From: Spirogloea muscicola | Lineage: Eukaryota > Streptophyta > Zygnematophyceae > Spirogloeales > Spirogloeaceae | DNA length: 41,840 nucleotides | Assembly (NCBI GenBank): GCA_009602725.1 | Contig: WELB01000015.1 | Span: 4,447 to 46,286 of the forward strand | Direction: 5' to 3' | Shown here: positions 10,723 through 23,239 of the stretch, piece after piece | Layout of the letters: each line of letters opens with the position of its first letter | Position numbering within the stretch: position 1 is the stretch's first letter | The notes under the pieces: model-generated | What the model was told of the DNA's origin: nothing | Database searches by the model: none | The model's input: only the letters and a program-made list of their open reading frames with translations | Program-made: the position numbers and the translations under genes

Positions 10723-11424
10723 TCTCGTGCTCGGCTTGAGCCCCTTCTGCTCCCTGCACCAGCCCGCTTTGCTCTGCCAAGGTGACGACTACTTCTGGCG
10801 CAGCAATGGGCGACGCTACGAGCCACGGGAAGGGCAACTCTGCCTGCTCCTGCTGGCTCAAGCCAATGGAGGTGAGCCGCGCCAGCCAGTCTGGGAGGCC
10901 CTCAGTGGCGTCCAGCTGACAGTGCCTGCAAGCACCATCCTGTCGGTGCTTTGCGCGCTTGGCGGGTGCGCACGTTGTGTCCCCGCCCTTGTAGCTCCAT
11001 GCTGCGGCCAGAGCTGCAGCTTACATGAGCTCAGAAGTTGAGCTCCTTGGCAGCATGAGAGCTTACGTTGCCACTCTGTTGCGGCTCAGCATACAGGCAA
11101 TCTTTTGGCTGCAGGTGTGAGAGGGGGCAGCGGCATTACTGCAGGGCCCCACCTGCCAAGGGGGCGGCGGCAGTAGCTGGCGGGGCGGCCTCCTCAAGCT
11201 GCTCGAGCAGCACGGTGGCGGCGCGTCGTGCCCACCAGCCGACAGTGGCCGACGCAAGCACCGCGCGCGCCAATGATGCAGCCTCGCTGCGTCGGAAGCG
11301 CGGCAGCTCCACGAGCACCAGCTCCAGCGCTGCCGCCTGCATTGCGTCCGGGAGCGTCTCCAGCCATAGGCAGCTGCATGTAGGCGAGCACGCAGCGCTC
11401 AACGAATGGCAGGTTGCGCTGCAT
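10690..11424 (-). CDS. Unrecognised helical protein (fragmented reading frame)
   Basis: I do not recognise the family. The minus strand from ATG 11424 starts MQRNLPFVERCVLAYMQL. One base out of frame it continues as a strongly helical stretch with coding-like codons: WLETLPDAMQAAALELVLVE, then PRFRRSEAASLARAVLASA, then WARRAATVLLEQLEE (down to about 11180). The pattern suggests HEAT/ARM-type helices. A possible further exon about 11113-11070 reads PKDCLYAEPQQSGN between an acceptor and a GTAAGC donor. A third block (about 10950-10690) reads HCQLDATEGLPDWLARLTSIG and SQQEQAELPFPWLVA. If the N at 10661 is spurious, this block is in frame with the TH1 domain and the two would be one protein. Start, exon borders and separateness from TH1 are uncertain. 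Confidence 0.4.
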
Positions 11425-13135
11425 TGAGCGTCACGGATTCCTGCCGAGGCCAGCCTTCGTGCGCTGCAGGGCCAGGCGTCGGCGGTGGCGACCTCACCAT
11501 CGCAGAGCTGGACGTGAACCGGGGGGGGCTGCTGCCGTCTCCGCCACCACGACTTGCCGAGCAAGGACGTCCGGCACCAGCTGGCAGAGCGCGAGGCCAT
11601 GGCGCCCGCCAAGGCCGCCGCCGCCGCCGCCGCCGCCGCTTCTGGGCCCGGCCCCCGCTACGCGTTCCCCCTCCCCGCGGGGCCCTGCTCGCCTGCCAGC
11701 CCCGACAAGGGCTCCTACGCGGCCGCTGGTGCGCCACTGACGCCCACAACGACGTGACTGATAGCGAGTGAAGCTGGACTAGCCATCCATGGCTGCCAGC
11801 TGCAAAGACCTGTGACCACTGCCAAGGCCACCGCCGTACTATCTAGAGGGCGCCAGTGGTCTATGCATGCGTGGCCCGACGGGCCGTAGCTGGAGCTCAC
11901 TCTGATTGCGTGCTCTGGGCCTGGCTCTGCCAGACGACGTAGGGAGCAAGGACGGCAACGACGGCAGGGGGGCGGCGCAGCCACCGGAGCAGCAGCTCTC
12001 GGGCAGGCACTTGGAGAACGGTGCGCGGGTTTACTCCGATGGGGGGGCCACGGACGTCAAGGACTCTGACGACGATCTGCCGGAAGCAGCGGCCCCTGAT
12101 GGGGCCACCAAGCGGAAGCTGCACAAGCCTGCGGACGACGAGGCGAGGAGCGCCAAGCGGGCGCCGATGCTGGCAGGCCACCGGTCGGAAGATGGCCTCT
12201 CGAGACGAGCTGCGGTGAGCACTCCAGAATCCATAACCTGTGTCTGGCTGCATGCATGCATGCTGATCCCACACTGCTGCTTTTGGTGCAGAAAGATTGT
12301 GTGGCTAATTAAGCTAATTTGAGGTTAATCGAAAGAGAAACCCTAGCTTGAATCTCACTTTGGTGTGACCACCTTCAGCATTGCTGCAATCAAGTAGCGG
12401 CTGTTAGCTTGGGCAGTCATCCGGCAGCCATTGCCTTTACCTTGACTGCGGCGCACTGAGAGGATGTGCTTACCTCACGGGGTCCGCTATCTGATGCAGG
12501 AGTCAAGGAGTGCGTGCAAGTTGCAAGACCCCCCAGGCCGGGAAGCCGCGCGGCCGCCGAACGACCGCGAGGAGCGGACGTGGGCCATCTGGCTGCAGGC
12601 TCAGCAGGCGCAGGCCAACAGCACGGCGCTGGCTGTCATCGCGCTCGCTAACATGTCAAGCCCGCCCAACGAGAGCATGCTACAGATGGCGATGGCTATC
12701 TTGGCCAGGAGCGCCAGCGGCGCAGCACCGTTCCAGGGGGCTGCGCTGCCACAGGGCTTCAACACCGGCAGCACCCCGTTGCCGCCCTTCACGCCGCCCC
12801 TGTCGCAGCCAATGCCCCTCTCTTACGTGGGGCTACCCGCAAACTTCGGCGCCAGCGTGTCCACGGGGCCTCTGCCTAACTTTGGGTACAACCTGCCGGG
12901 CACGCCGCTGCCAAGCTTCTGGGGTCCACCGCTGCAGACGACGGTCGTGGGTAAGGACGTTGCTGCTGCTGCGCGGGCCCACTCAATGATGGCCGCCAAG
13001 GAGGGAAAAGGAGATCTTGCCAACAGCGGGGACCCCTTTGTCCCCGCGGGGCTGGAGGAGGCCGCCACGATCAGCCAGCGGCTGATGCATGACGAGGGCG
13101 GTGCTGCTTCCGTCAACCATCTCGCGGGTGGCTGA
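11406..13135 (+). CDS. Unrecognised disordered protein with SAP-like N-terminus
   Basis: Exons 11406-11728, 11934-12214 and 12500-13135 (stop TGA), with GTGCGC...CCAG and GTGAGC...GCAG introns in matching phase; about 412 aa. DLTIAELDVN followed by LRHHDLPSKDVRHQLAEREA resembles a SAP-type helix-extended-helix DNA-binding motif. The two halves are in frame only if one G is removed from a run of eight Gs near 11520-11527. Next come an Ala run, an acidic/basic stretch with TKRKLHK and RSAKRA (possible nuclear signals), a helical segment with WAIWLQAQQAQANSTALAV, and a Pro/Gly/Leu-rich tail. Nuclear function is plausible but inferred. A TGTAA lies at 13174-13178. The 5' end overlaps the minus-strand helical reading frame by a few bases, so the true start may differ. 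Confidence 0.5.
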
Positions 13136-13173
13136 CGGGGAGCTGTGTACATATTCCGCCATGCATTGGCTCT

Positions 13174-13178
13174 TGTAA
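13174..13178 (+). terminator. Poly(A) signal TGTAA
   Basis: TGTAA about 39 nt after the stop codon at 13135 of the SAP-like gene, inside the 312-bp convergent interval with the next gene. Confidence 0.5.
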
Positions 13179-13447
13179 AATTCATTCATTCTCTGACTTC
13201 ATATAAAAGGAGCTGGCAGACAAGTAGCTCTGACTGACATGCACTTGCTCGTCAAATCTGCAAGTTGTGTTTCTTTGAAGGCCGTCATGAGCCTTCATGA
13301 GTCGGTTTTTGAGAGAATTGTATTACTTTGAGGACATCGGGCAAGCCTGCAAGTTGACAGTGATGCCCTTTGCATGTGCACTCAGCTTGAAAAGGAGATG
13401 GCTAAGGGCACCTGAGATTTACCAGTTTATCAGTCCTTAATAAGCTG

Positions 13448-16400
13448 TCAAACTGCTGGTGGCAAGCCTCTGACGAGCACCAGCGGTGTCTGCTCATCTG
13501 AATTGCCTGCACCATTGATGTGCTCACTTAGCTTGTGAGCATATCATCCATGATTGGCCATCAGCAGTGTCAGCAGTGGCAGTGTCAGCAGTCAGTCGAT
13601 GTAAAGAGAAAACTAGCTAAACTCAAGCACTGTAGTGCATGCCTTCGATATATCTAGACAGAACTGATACAAAGGTCACCTGCAGGGTTGTCAATGAGTG
13701 CAGCCGCGAGTGCCTTCCTGTCCACCCCATGAGAAGCCTGTGGGCCAAATACGGATGAATCAGATGTGGCGCTATGTTTCTTGTAAGATTTGCATCAGCT
13801 TCCCATGATTGCATGACAAACTTACCTCTATTCACTTTGCTGCTAAGCAGCAGCAAACATAACCCGCCACTGCGTCAACCTTTCCAAACAGCCAGCAGTA
13901 ACACTGGTGGAACAAGCTTGCATCCGAATCAGGGCTGGAATGCTCACTGCTAGAATCTGGACCTTCTTGAGATCATTGACGTCCACAACTGCTACCTTTA
14001 CTCCTGCAGGTAACAGCGGGCCATGCCAGAAGGTCCAGCTCTTGCTTTGTGAAAATGCCGGCAAATGAGCAAGCAGCAGTTGCCGACTTCATGGCAGAGG
14101 CACAGGGCAGCTAGTGCTCAGCAAAGTAGGGCCCACCAGTCTTTGACGTTATTGCATCCACAGACTCCTGCACTCGCAACTGTGCAGTGCACAATGTTGC
14201 AGCAGATGTCAGATTGGATGATGCAAATCAACTAAAACAACACTGTCTCTGCCTTGGACACTTTGGCAATACGGTGAGCTGTACATGGCTAACAGTTACA
14301 CCATGGCCATGAAGGAGCTCCTCCTTCGATACGCTACACAAAGTGGAACTAGAGCTGCTAGCACGTACTGGGCCAAGAGTAATAAATTGGTCATAAGGCG
14401 GTAGTGTTCCGGTGACATCATCAATCAACCTGGCCTGCGCAAGGGTTTGAGAGGTGTATGGTTGAAGGGAAGAAGAAAACATGTGAATGCCATATGCCAC
14501 AGAGCCTGCTAAAAGCAAGGTTAACATCTCATGCCAGCATGATGCCCAACTTTTCGGCTCAAGTTGAAATCATGACTGTATCAGGGCTCTAATACCTGCT
14601 CACCAGCCAGTCTGTAGAACATGCCTCGTTGTCCCAATAGCCTGCAAAGGAACTTACACATGTAAGTCAAGTATCAATGGGATTACTATCAGAGTGAGCT
14701 TTGAATCTCAGCCCAAGCTTTTGCAAGTCGTTCTGGGTCATCTCTGCACCTCAACTGCGGACCCCGTCATCTACCATCCCTGCTCACCGTGCAGCAATTG
14801 CCCCGATACATGCGAAGATCACGCGGATGCGACCAACGATATCAATAAGAGCCTGCAGAACAGTCGAGTAGAAATACATCACAACAACAGCTTTTTCAGA
14901 ACCCATCATGTGCACATGAACCGGTGCAAATTTCCACCATTAAGTCATGCACAACTTCCCTGCAAAAGCAGAAGTGATACTTCTTTGAGCACCTGCATGC
15001 CACAGGCAGTTGCCAGGGATGAAGTTGGATGAAAAGCCCGGCAGGCCAGCTTGGCAATCAGCCCCGGGCGGACGCTCTTTGGGTGCCGGAATCTTCCTGG
15101 CCAACACCACCAAGACCCTCAATACCTGTGCCGGAGGCTTGTGTCCGGCAAATTCGAAAGCAACACAAGATTTCACTCATGCCTCGCCAAATTGTATGCA
15201 AAAACTCCATGTACCCAAGATACAAAGCAAAGCCGCAACCTTGCATTATGGCCAGGGGCGTCTCTCCAATGGCCACCACGTCTCCGACCTCGGCATGTGG
15301 ATGCACGTATCTGCTCACAGTTTCCAGACATGTACAGGTTGCCGTGGTAAGTCCCCTCCTTGAGTGTGTGGGACTTCAGCAACCAGCATCAAGGCTCCCT
15401 AATGTAGGCCTCTCAAGGTAAGCATGCAGGCAGTGGCGCTGTACAAGCCTGTTATATAGGCACGGCAAGATCTGAGCAACAAATATGACTCAGCTGCACT
15501 TATGGATAACAGACACTTGTGGACTGTGCACCTCTCAATGATGTGCACAGGGTCATCCAGATGGCAAAGGAGGTGAGTCGCAATGGGCAGCAGGGATGTG
15601 CTCCTTGCAGCTCTGCACGATGCATAAGCCGCCTCAACCTGATTGGCTTCAGGACAGTCAAGATCTTCAAATGACTGGTGATCAGCTACCATTATGACAA
15701 GATGCGATGCAAGGAGCAGAGCTGCTGGCTTCACGTTCTCCAGTGCAGATGCGCCGGGTTGCCGGAATGCAAGAACTGCAGGGGCAGGATGACGTGCTGG
15801 GTGTGCTCCGTGCACCCATGTGGCCCATACGCGACGTACTGGACGTCTATCCTGGCAGCCTGGTCACTCCAGACGACAACCGCTCTGTCCTTTATTGACA
15901 TGGCCAAGTACAGGGCCACAGCCCTTCTTTGGCTGCTTGCAACACTTGCAGAGCATACGGAGCAGCTGTGCTTGCTGCTGTGATGCGCTTCTGCAGAAGG
16001 GTCGGACCTTGACATCGCAAAGCTTCCCCGCAGCTGCACCACCTCCCTCCCGTAAGTCGAGCACGACCTGCAGCCACAAGCGACAGGGGGAGGGGATTAC
16101 GGGAGGGCAATTCCGAGGCGCCATTGCTTGCTGCATCTCATTCGGTCCTAGCCTGAGAATCAAGGTGAGAAGCCACAATCTGGCAACTGCAGACATGCTG
16201 GAGGTCATCATGGCACCTCGATTGCAGTGCCCTCTCCGGCGCGCGTGATGTAGCCCTGCCAGTAGCCGTCCCGGCGGGCCCCGGGCTTGCCTCCGGGGTG
16301 TTTGGCGCTAATCTGCCGCGACACCGCACGACCAGGCAAGGCACTCAGCCGAGTTGTGGGTGGTGCCAAACCAAAGAGCTAAGGACGAGGAACGTGGGTT

Positions 16401-17290
16401 TCGTACGTGCCACAGTAAGTACGCGGCAGATTGCAAGGCCGTGGCCAGAGCCCGCCGAGCTAAGGGAGGCAGAGGTGGTCTTCGACGGCAGTCACTTGCC
16501 TCGAGGCCCTTGGCGATGCCGGCGACGCTGCCGCTGGAGAGGAGCTTCGCCGAGCCGGCGACGTCGTTGACGAACAGCTCCTGCCGCTCTGTGAGATTGC
16601 GAAACCTGCGGTGCCAGCGCGAGAGCCTGCAGCCTCAGCCTTGCCTCGGAGCACCTCAGCGGACTGCGGGCCTTGCTCCTTCACCCCTTTTGGGCATCAG
16701 TTAGTGACACTTATGTGCTGACCCGTGGTTACTGAGCGGGTCAATTTGCAGTGGGTAAGGTACGTCATCAGATGTGCTTGCCACTGTACCAGGCCACTTT
16801 GGCCTTTGATTATCTATGACACACGAGACTTTCGTATCAATGACACTTCAAATCCTGAGCCTGTCTCTGAGACTAACATAACTTGAAGCAACTTTCACCA
16901 ACAGCTCCCATAGACCGCAGTCATGGCTGCCTGCGAGGTCCCCAGGGTTTGGGGTCTACGGTCAGGGTTTCGGTTTAGGATTGGCGGGAGCGCAAGAGGG
17001 CAAGCTCGACGCACTGCATCGTGCCGCGGAGGCGGTAGTGGCCGCCGTCGCGGAGCTCCCAGGCCCAGCGGCCCCGCGAGAGCAGCAGGCCGTCGCCGGG
17101 CTTCGCCTGCTGGCCGCGAGCGCCGCCGCAGGCTGCGGCGCTGAGGACAACGCCCGAGGCGCTGAGGCGCAGGAGCCCGCTGCCGACGGCAGCGGCGGAC
17201 CTGCACGCTGGCCAGGCGCGCCAGCTCCTGCGACAGCCACTGCGAGTTGTCGCCGTCGTACGTCGGCACCGCCGCCGCCGCCGCGGCCGC
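13448..17290 (-). CDS. Cyanobacterial-type F420-0:gamma-glutamyl ligase-like protein (COG1478)
   Basis: Exons, 5' to 3': about 17172-17015 (5' side unresolved), 16605-16500, 16312-16217, 16067-16008, 15859-15735, 15612-15532, 15310-15240, 15096-14993, 14852-14788, 14641-14596, 14434-14369, 14179-14137, 14003-13948, 13737-13680, 13497-13448. All phases join. Motifs in order: GRWAWELRDGGHYRLRG, FRNLTERQELF, AKLLSSGSVAGI, DGYWEGYI, VQYVAYGPHG, QHVILPLQF, LLPIATHLLCHLDDP, YVHPHAEVGDVVAIGETPLA, FHPTSSLATACGMQ, GMFYRLAGEQ, ARLIDDVTGTLPPYDQFI, VAVVDVNDLKKVQILAAS and the terminal DNPAG-DEQTPLVLVRG. These follow the cyanobacterial/plastid branch of the family, probably of endosymbiont origin. True F420 ligase activity is not implied. 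The intron after 16500 has a GC donor. N-terminal reading (DGDNSQWLSQELARLAS, about 17265-17200) is one base out of frame with the next block. Confidence 0.85.
16945..16985. repeat. Degenerate telomere-like patch (GGGTTT motifs)
   Basis: Contains CCCAGGGTTTGGGG and CAGGGTTTCGGTTTAGGA, related to TTTAGGG. It lies in the intron between the first two resolved exons of the F420 ligase-like gene. Confidence 0.45.
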
Positions 17291-17370
17291 CGGCGGCGTC
17301 CCGGCNTTGTACCCGCGACCTCCGGATTGACAGGCCGGCGCCTTAACCGTCCCTCCGGCTATGCGCTCAC

Positions 17371-17560
17371 CTTGACGTCGGGGCGAAGGGCCTGCAACAG
17401 CGGCTCGGCAGGCGCGAAGGCGGCGCCGCCGCCGCCGCCGCCGCCGCCACCGCCGCCGGCGCGAAGGTCGCGCAGGTGCCGCGTGTAGTCGTACCCGTCG
17501 TCCGGGAAGCCCATGTCCAACAGCTCGCGCCGGCGGCTCACCGGCAGCCTTGACGGCGGT
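17371..17560 (-). pseudogene. LTV1: LTV1-like exon, orphaned (40S subunit biogenesis factor fragment)
   Basis: Reading the minus strand, RRRELLDMGFPDDGYDYTRH followed by LRDLRA, a run of eleven glycines and PLLQALRPDVK matches the conserved LTV1 block (family xxLGFPDDGYxYxxHLR...PxDVK). LTV1 is the adaptor for small-subunit maturation and export. The exon ends at a GTGAGC donor (exon end 17371). No later LTV1 exon is found: the next minus-strand coding sequence is the F420 ligase-like gene. Upstream, its open frame runs into a GCC run and overlaps the + strand first exon of TAN1 antisense. It could be a genuine fragment, or an LTV1 exon placed here by misassembly across GC-rich repeats. Confidence 0.55.
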
Positions 17561-17597
17561 GGGGCTTGCCACCATGGCGGCGGCCGAACGACTCGAC

Positions 17598-17628
<31 letters not shown>

Positions 17629-20619
17629 GCCGCCTCGGCGCAGAGCCGACGGGAAGCCGCCTCTGGCGCAGGGCCCGCGGCGGAGCTACCACGGGACGGG
17701 CGTGCCGCTGGGCGCGGAGGGGTTCCTGGTCACCTGCCTGGGCGGCAAGGAGCACGCCAGCGCGCAGGAGATCGCCAACGTCCTCGACGAGGTCTGCGCC
17801 TCCTCCCGAGCTAATGGATTCTATTAGCATTTTCATTGTACGGGCGAGCTGCTACATTGTCAAACTGCTCGATTGTCAAAGGATTATGGTGCTGGTAGCT
17901 CGACTGCACCTCTTGCCCGCCGGTCCTAAGGCTCAGGGCCCAGAGCTCAGACCTTTGCTGTGGCTTTCGTTCCTCCTATGTTCATTCTGTTTCTGGGCTG
18001 GCCAGTCACAGCCATCGCCCCCTCTTCTGGGAGGACCCTTCCTTGTTGGCAACTATAAGGAGGTCAATCGCCTGAGACGCAGAGCAGCATAGGCCTCAGA
18101 CAACAGGCTCTGGCACTTGCAAGCCCATTGCGCCTCCTCGAATGCTAAGCCCACAGTACTGGGCTGCACTGTGAGCAGATACTGGGCTGCACTGTGAGCA
18201 CAACTGCTGATGCCAGCAAACGCTATCCGCATTCTGGGTGGTGTCGTCTTTTGGCGCAGTTCTACGAGAGGCTGGCAGAGGCCCCGGGGGCTGGCGCCGT
18301 CGCGCGGCAGCAGGCGTGCGTTGGAGTGGGAGCCGGTGGCGGCGTTGACGACGGCGGCGAGGAGGAGGAGGAGGAGGACCAGGAGGAGGGCGCCGATGAT
18401 TGTGATGGGCGCAATGAAGAGGAGGCGCAGCAGCCAAGGGACGGCCGGGAGACCCGAGAGGCTGCGCCGGTGGACATTGCCACGGCGCTCGAATCCGAGA
18501 TGCAGGGCCTTCGGTCGCTGAAACAGGTGCACAGGCTCTGTCATTCCTATTGTCCGGCAATTATATATCATATGAGTAATTCTTGCATTGCAGGTATGAG
18601 TTGCTAGGACTAGGCCGCATATGCCACCAGCTCCATATATGTTGTGACATATTATCGTAAAGGGCAGAGCGCTTGATACCTTCCCAACAGCGGTCTGCTC
18701 GCTTTGTGGAGTTGCTGGGCTTGTCAAAATTGGAGCAACACAGCCACCCCTGCCACTTGTGCCGCAGGTCCGGTTTGCAAGGGTCGAGACTGGCTGCAAG
18801 GGCCTCGTCTTTGTCCGCATGCGGCGGTCGCCTGACCGAGCAGGACCGGGCCCCTCGGAGCTTGCCGAGGCTGTGGCGCGTCATACGGCAGAGACCAGGG
18901 TATCCAAGACCAGGTCTGGCGGAGAGCCTTGCCTTCAGCTTTTGGGCGGCAGCTGCGTCAGAATGCAGATAGAATGTGGCCCTCGATCCAGCTTTGAGAC
19001 TCAATGGGCTCTTGTGAGGAATCTGCAGGTATTCCATGCGGCTGATGCCAGCTGAGGCCACCTGCTACGCTTCACCAGCGGAGATTGCTCAAGCTGCTCG
19101 CCCGGTGATTGCCCGACACTTTCCAACTGGCGACTCCGACAAGCAGCAGAAGGTACAGTATACGATGTTTTCTGTTGTAAGAGGACAACAAGGAAGGGAG
19201 AGCAGACTGTGCACTTTGCGACTTCAGTAACACGTGGTGTTTCAGACTGAAGATGTGCCTGTATTCACTAAAGTAGCTTATGTAAGCAGTACCTCTTGTA
19301 ATGTCTACTATGAGTCCTCTTATGATGTTCTCAGAACATGCCCACACATTGAAGAAGATTAGCATACACACAGATTGGCAGCAACAGCAGTTAAAATCGC
19401 TGCCATCTTATACTGTGCCATGTTATAATCAAGAAGGCTTGCATGATGCTTCCTGACAGACTGCATTTAGCTGGAGTCTTACAATAGAGATAAAGCATTA
19501 GGGCTATGTATTCAGCAGAGACACTGTCTATGTTCCTGTGCGTCCCTGTATCTCTTGCTACCTGTGTCAGTAGTACGTACCCAAGAGGTCAACTGGCTTG
19601 AGTAGGACTCTTATGCCACTCATTGAGCGTATAATTCAAATTCGCTTTACCAAATTAAGAGCCATTGATAGAGTGATATGGGGTTGTTTAGCTCTGGTCG
19701 TGTATTTGTCTTGTATCTCTGTATCTACAAGTGTGCGTGTCATGTCTTAGCCTGTGGCAGTGGCTCAGTAAATACCTGACCCCTCCAGATTCTGTTTCCT
19801 TGCACTTTGCAGTTTGCTGTTGTATATGAGGCGCGCGCCAATGACGATGTGGACCGCATGGCCATTATTAAGGAGGTTGCTTCTGTTGTGCCCAAGCCGC
19901 ACACTGTGGACCTCAGCAACCCCGACAAGACCATCCTCATCCAAGTTGTGAAGGTGTCAAGCCACACCTGAGTCGAGCCCCTCCACCTCGTTTGCACCTG
20001 ACCTACAGATTAGCATAATTACTTTGTCGTTGTCCTGCTCTTACTCTATGCTGACAGGACTTGCTCTTGACTCAGTCTTACTTGTTGACAGTTGAAGGGC
20101 TTTAAGGACCTCAATTCTAGTACCACAATGACGAAGAACACTTTCCTGTGTGCAAATGCTCACATAATTAAGTTGTTCTTCACTTTGCAGACATCATGCA
20201 CAATAGGGGTTGTGGCTGACTTCAAGGGCCTTGGCAAGTACAACTTGAAGCAACTAACGGAGCCCCCTGACAACAAGCAGCAAGTGAAGGACGGGAAGGG
20301 GGCCACAGCAACAGAAGCTTCGTGCCAACCAGCCAGGGACACGTCTGCAGCTGCACAGGACCACCAAGGACAGCCAGACCTTAACGGCGTAACTGATGCA
20401 CAATTGGCAGACAATGCCGCTGGAGATGCTAAGGAAGCCGGTGGTAACAATAATGCGCCAACTGCACTGTCTACTGGGCTATCGAGTCCTAACATACAGA
20501 GTAGCCTTAAAGATGCAGAGGCAATGAAGCAGACTCCACTTGATGAAACAGTGTCACAGCAGAGCGATGCTCAAGCAACCTTCGAAGTACACGAGGACAT
20601 CATTGAGCAGGCCCACTAG
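17513..20619 (+). CDS. TAN1: THUMPD1/TAN1 homologue, tRNA cytidine acetylation adaptor
   Basis: Exons 17513-17791, 18260-18526, 18768-18913, 19029-19152, 19813-19953, 20191-20619; about 461 aa. In other eukaryotes the protein presents tRNA to the NAT10/KRE33 acetyltransferase for N4-acetylcytidine at position 12 of tRNA-Leu/Ser. Motifs in order: GVPLGAEGFLVTCLGGKEHA, an acidic Glu-rich loop, DIATALESEMQGLRSLKQ, VRFARVETGCKGLVFVRM, YSMRLMPAEATCYASPAEI, FAVVYEARAND, then the THUMP signature VPKPHTVDLSNPDKTILIQV and TSCTIGVVADFKGLGKYNLK. The last exon adds a long polar tail of about 110 residues beyond the usual end. The only in-frame ATG is 17513, giving a Pro/Arg low-complexity N-terminus that overlaps the antisense LTV1-like exon, so the extreme 5' end is doubtful. 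Convergent with actin. Confidence 0.88.
17935..18030 (+). repeat. Dispersed GGGCTGGCC...CAGCC repeat, copy B
   Basis: Within TAN1 intron 1: GTTCATTCTGTTTCTGGGCTGG continues CCAGTCACAGCCATCGCCCC. The core is nearly identical to copy A (4500-4600). Confidence 0.7.
18157..18200 (+). repeat. 23-bp-period tandem duplication in TAN1 intron 1
   Basis: TACTGGGCTGCACTGTGAGCA occurs at 18157-18177 and again, identically, at 18180-18200, separated by GA. Confidence 0.9.
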
Positions 20620-20884
20620 CAAACAACAGCTGCAAATCGCGCTTGCCTCATAGTGAGGCTGCTGCCTGATACGCGGATTGACACAATGAGGCTCCCATTT
20701 AAGAGCTCCATGCCCTCTAGCATTCCTTTACCAACAAGGAGACAAATAGTACAGAGTCTAATGGCTGCCCAAGCTACCCTGTACCCTGGTATGATGCACA
20801 GGCTGCAACTCCTTGGATTCAATGACATCTTTCATCACCCTGCTATAAGTCCAAGTTATAAGCTGGCTCAGAAAGTTCTACAAA

Positions 20885-22942
<2,058 letters not shown>

Positions 22943-23239
22943 TTAACGGACAGAACGTGCGCGGGACGGCGACGCGGGAGGCGTCCCCCCGACGGAACGT
23001 GGGCCCCGGCGCCGGCGGTCTGGGCGCGCTCCCCCACCTTCTCTTTCGTTCCCTTCCTCCCTCAGGTCACCTCACCAGAATCCAAGCCTGCCGAGTCCTA
23101 ACCCCAGACCCTGAGTCCGAAACTTTCCCCTGTGTGGGCAGCCCCTGCCACATTCGGAGAGGAGCTGACCCTTCTTTTCTTTCAACGGCCATCGCTCGTT
23201 TTAGAATGAGAAAGAAGAAGCTTGGTAGCTGCTAAACGC

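Noticed and set aside
10577-11041. + strand open frame of 154 residues opposite the TH1 first exon
   Set aside because: It includes the N at 10661, overlaps the clearly coding TH1 exon antisense and shows no recognisable domain.
20160-20495. Antisense open frame opposite the last TAN1 exon
   Set aside because: Mirror frame of a long coding exon; the sense strand carries the conserved TAN1 motif and the stop.
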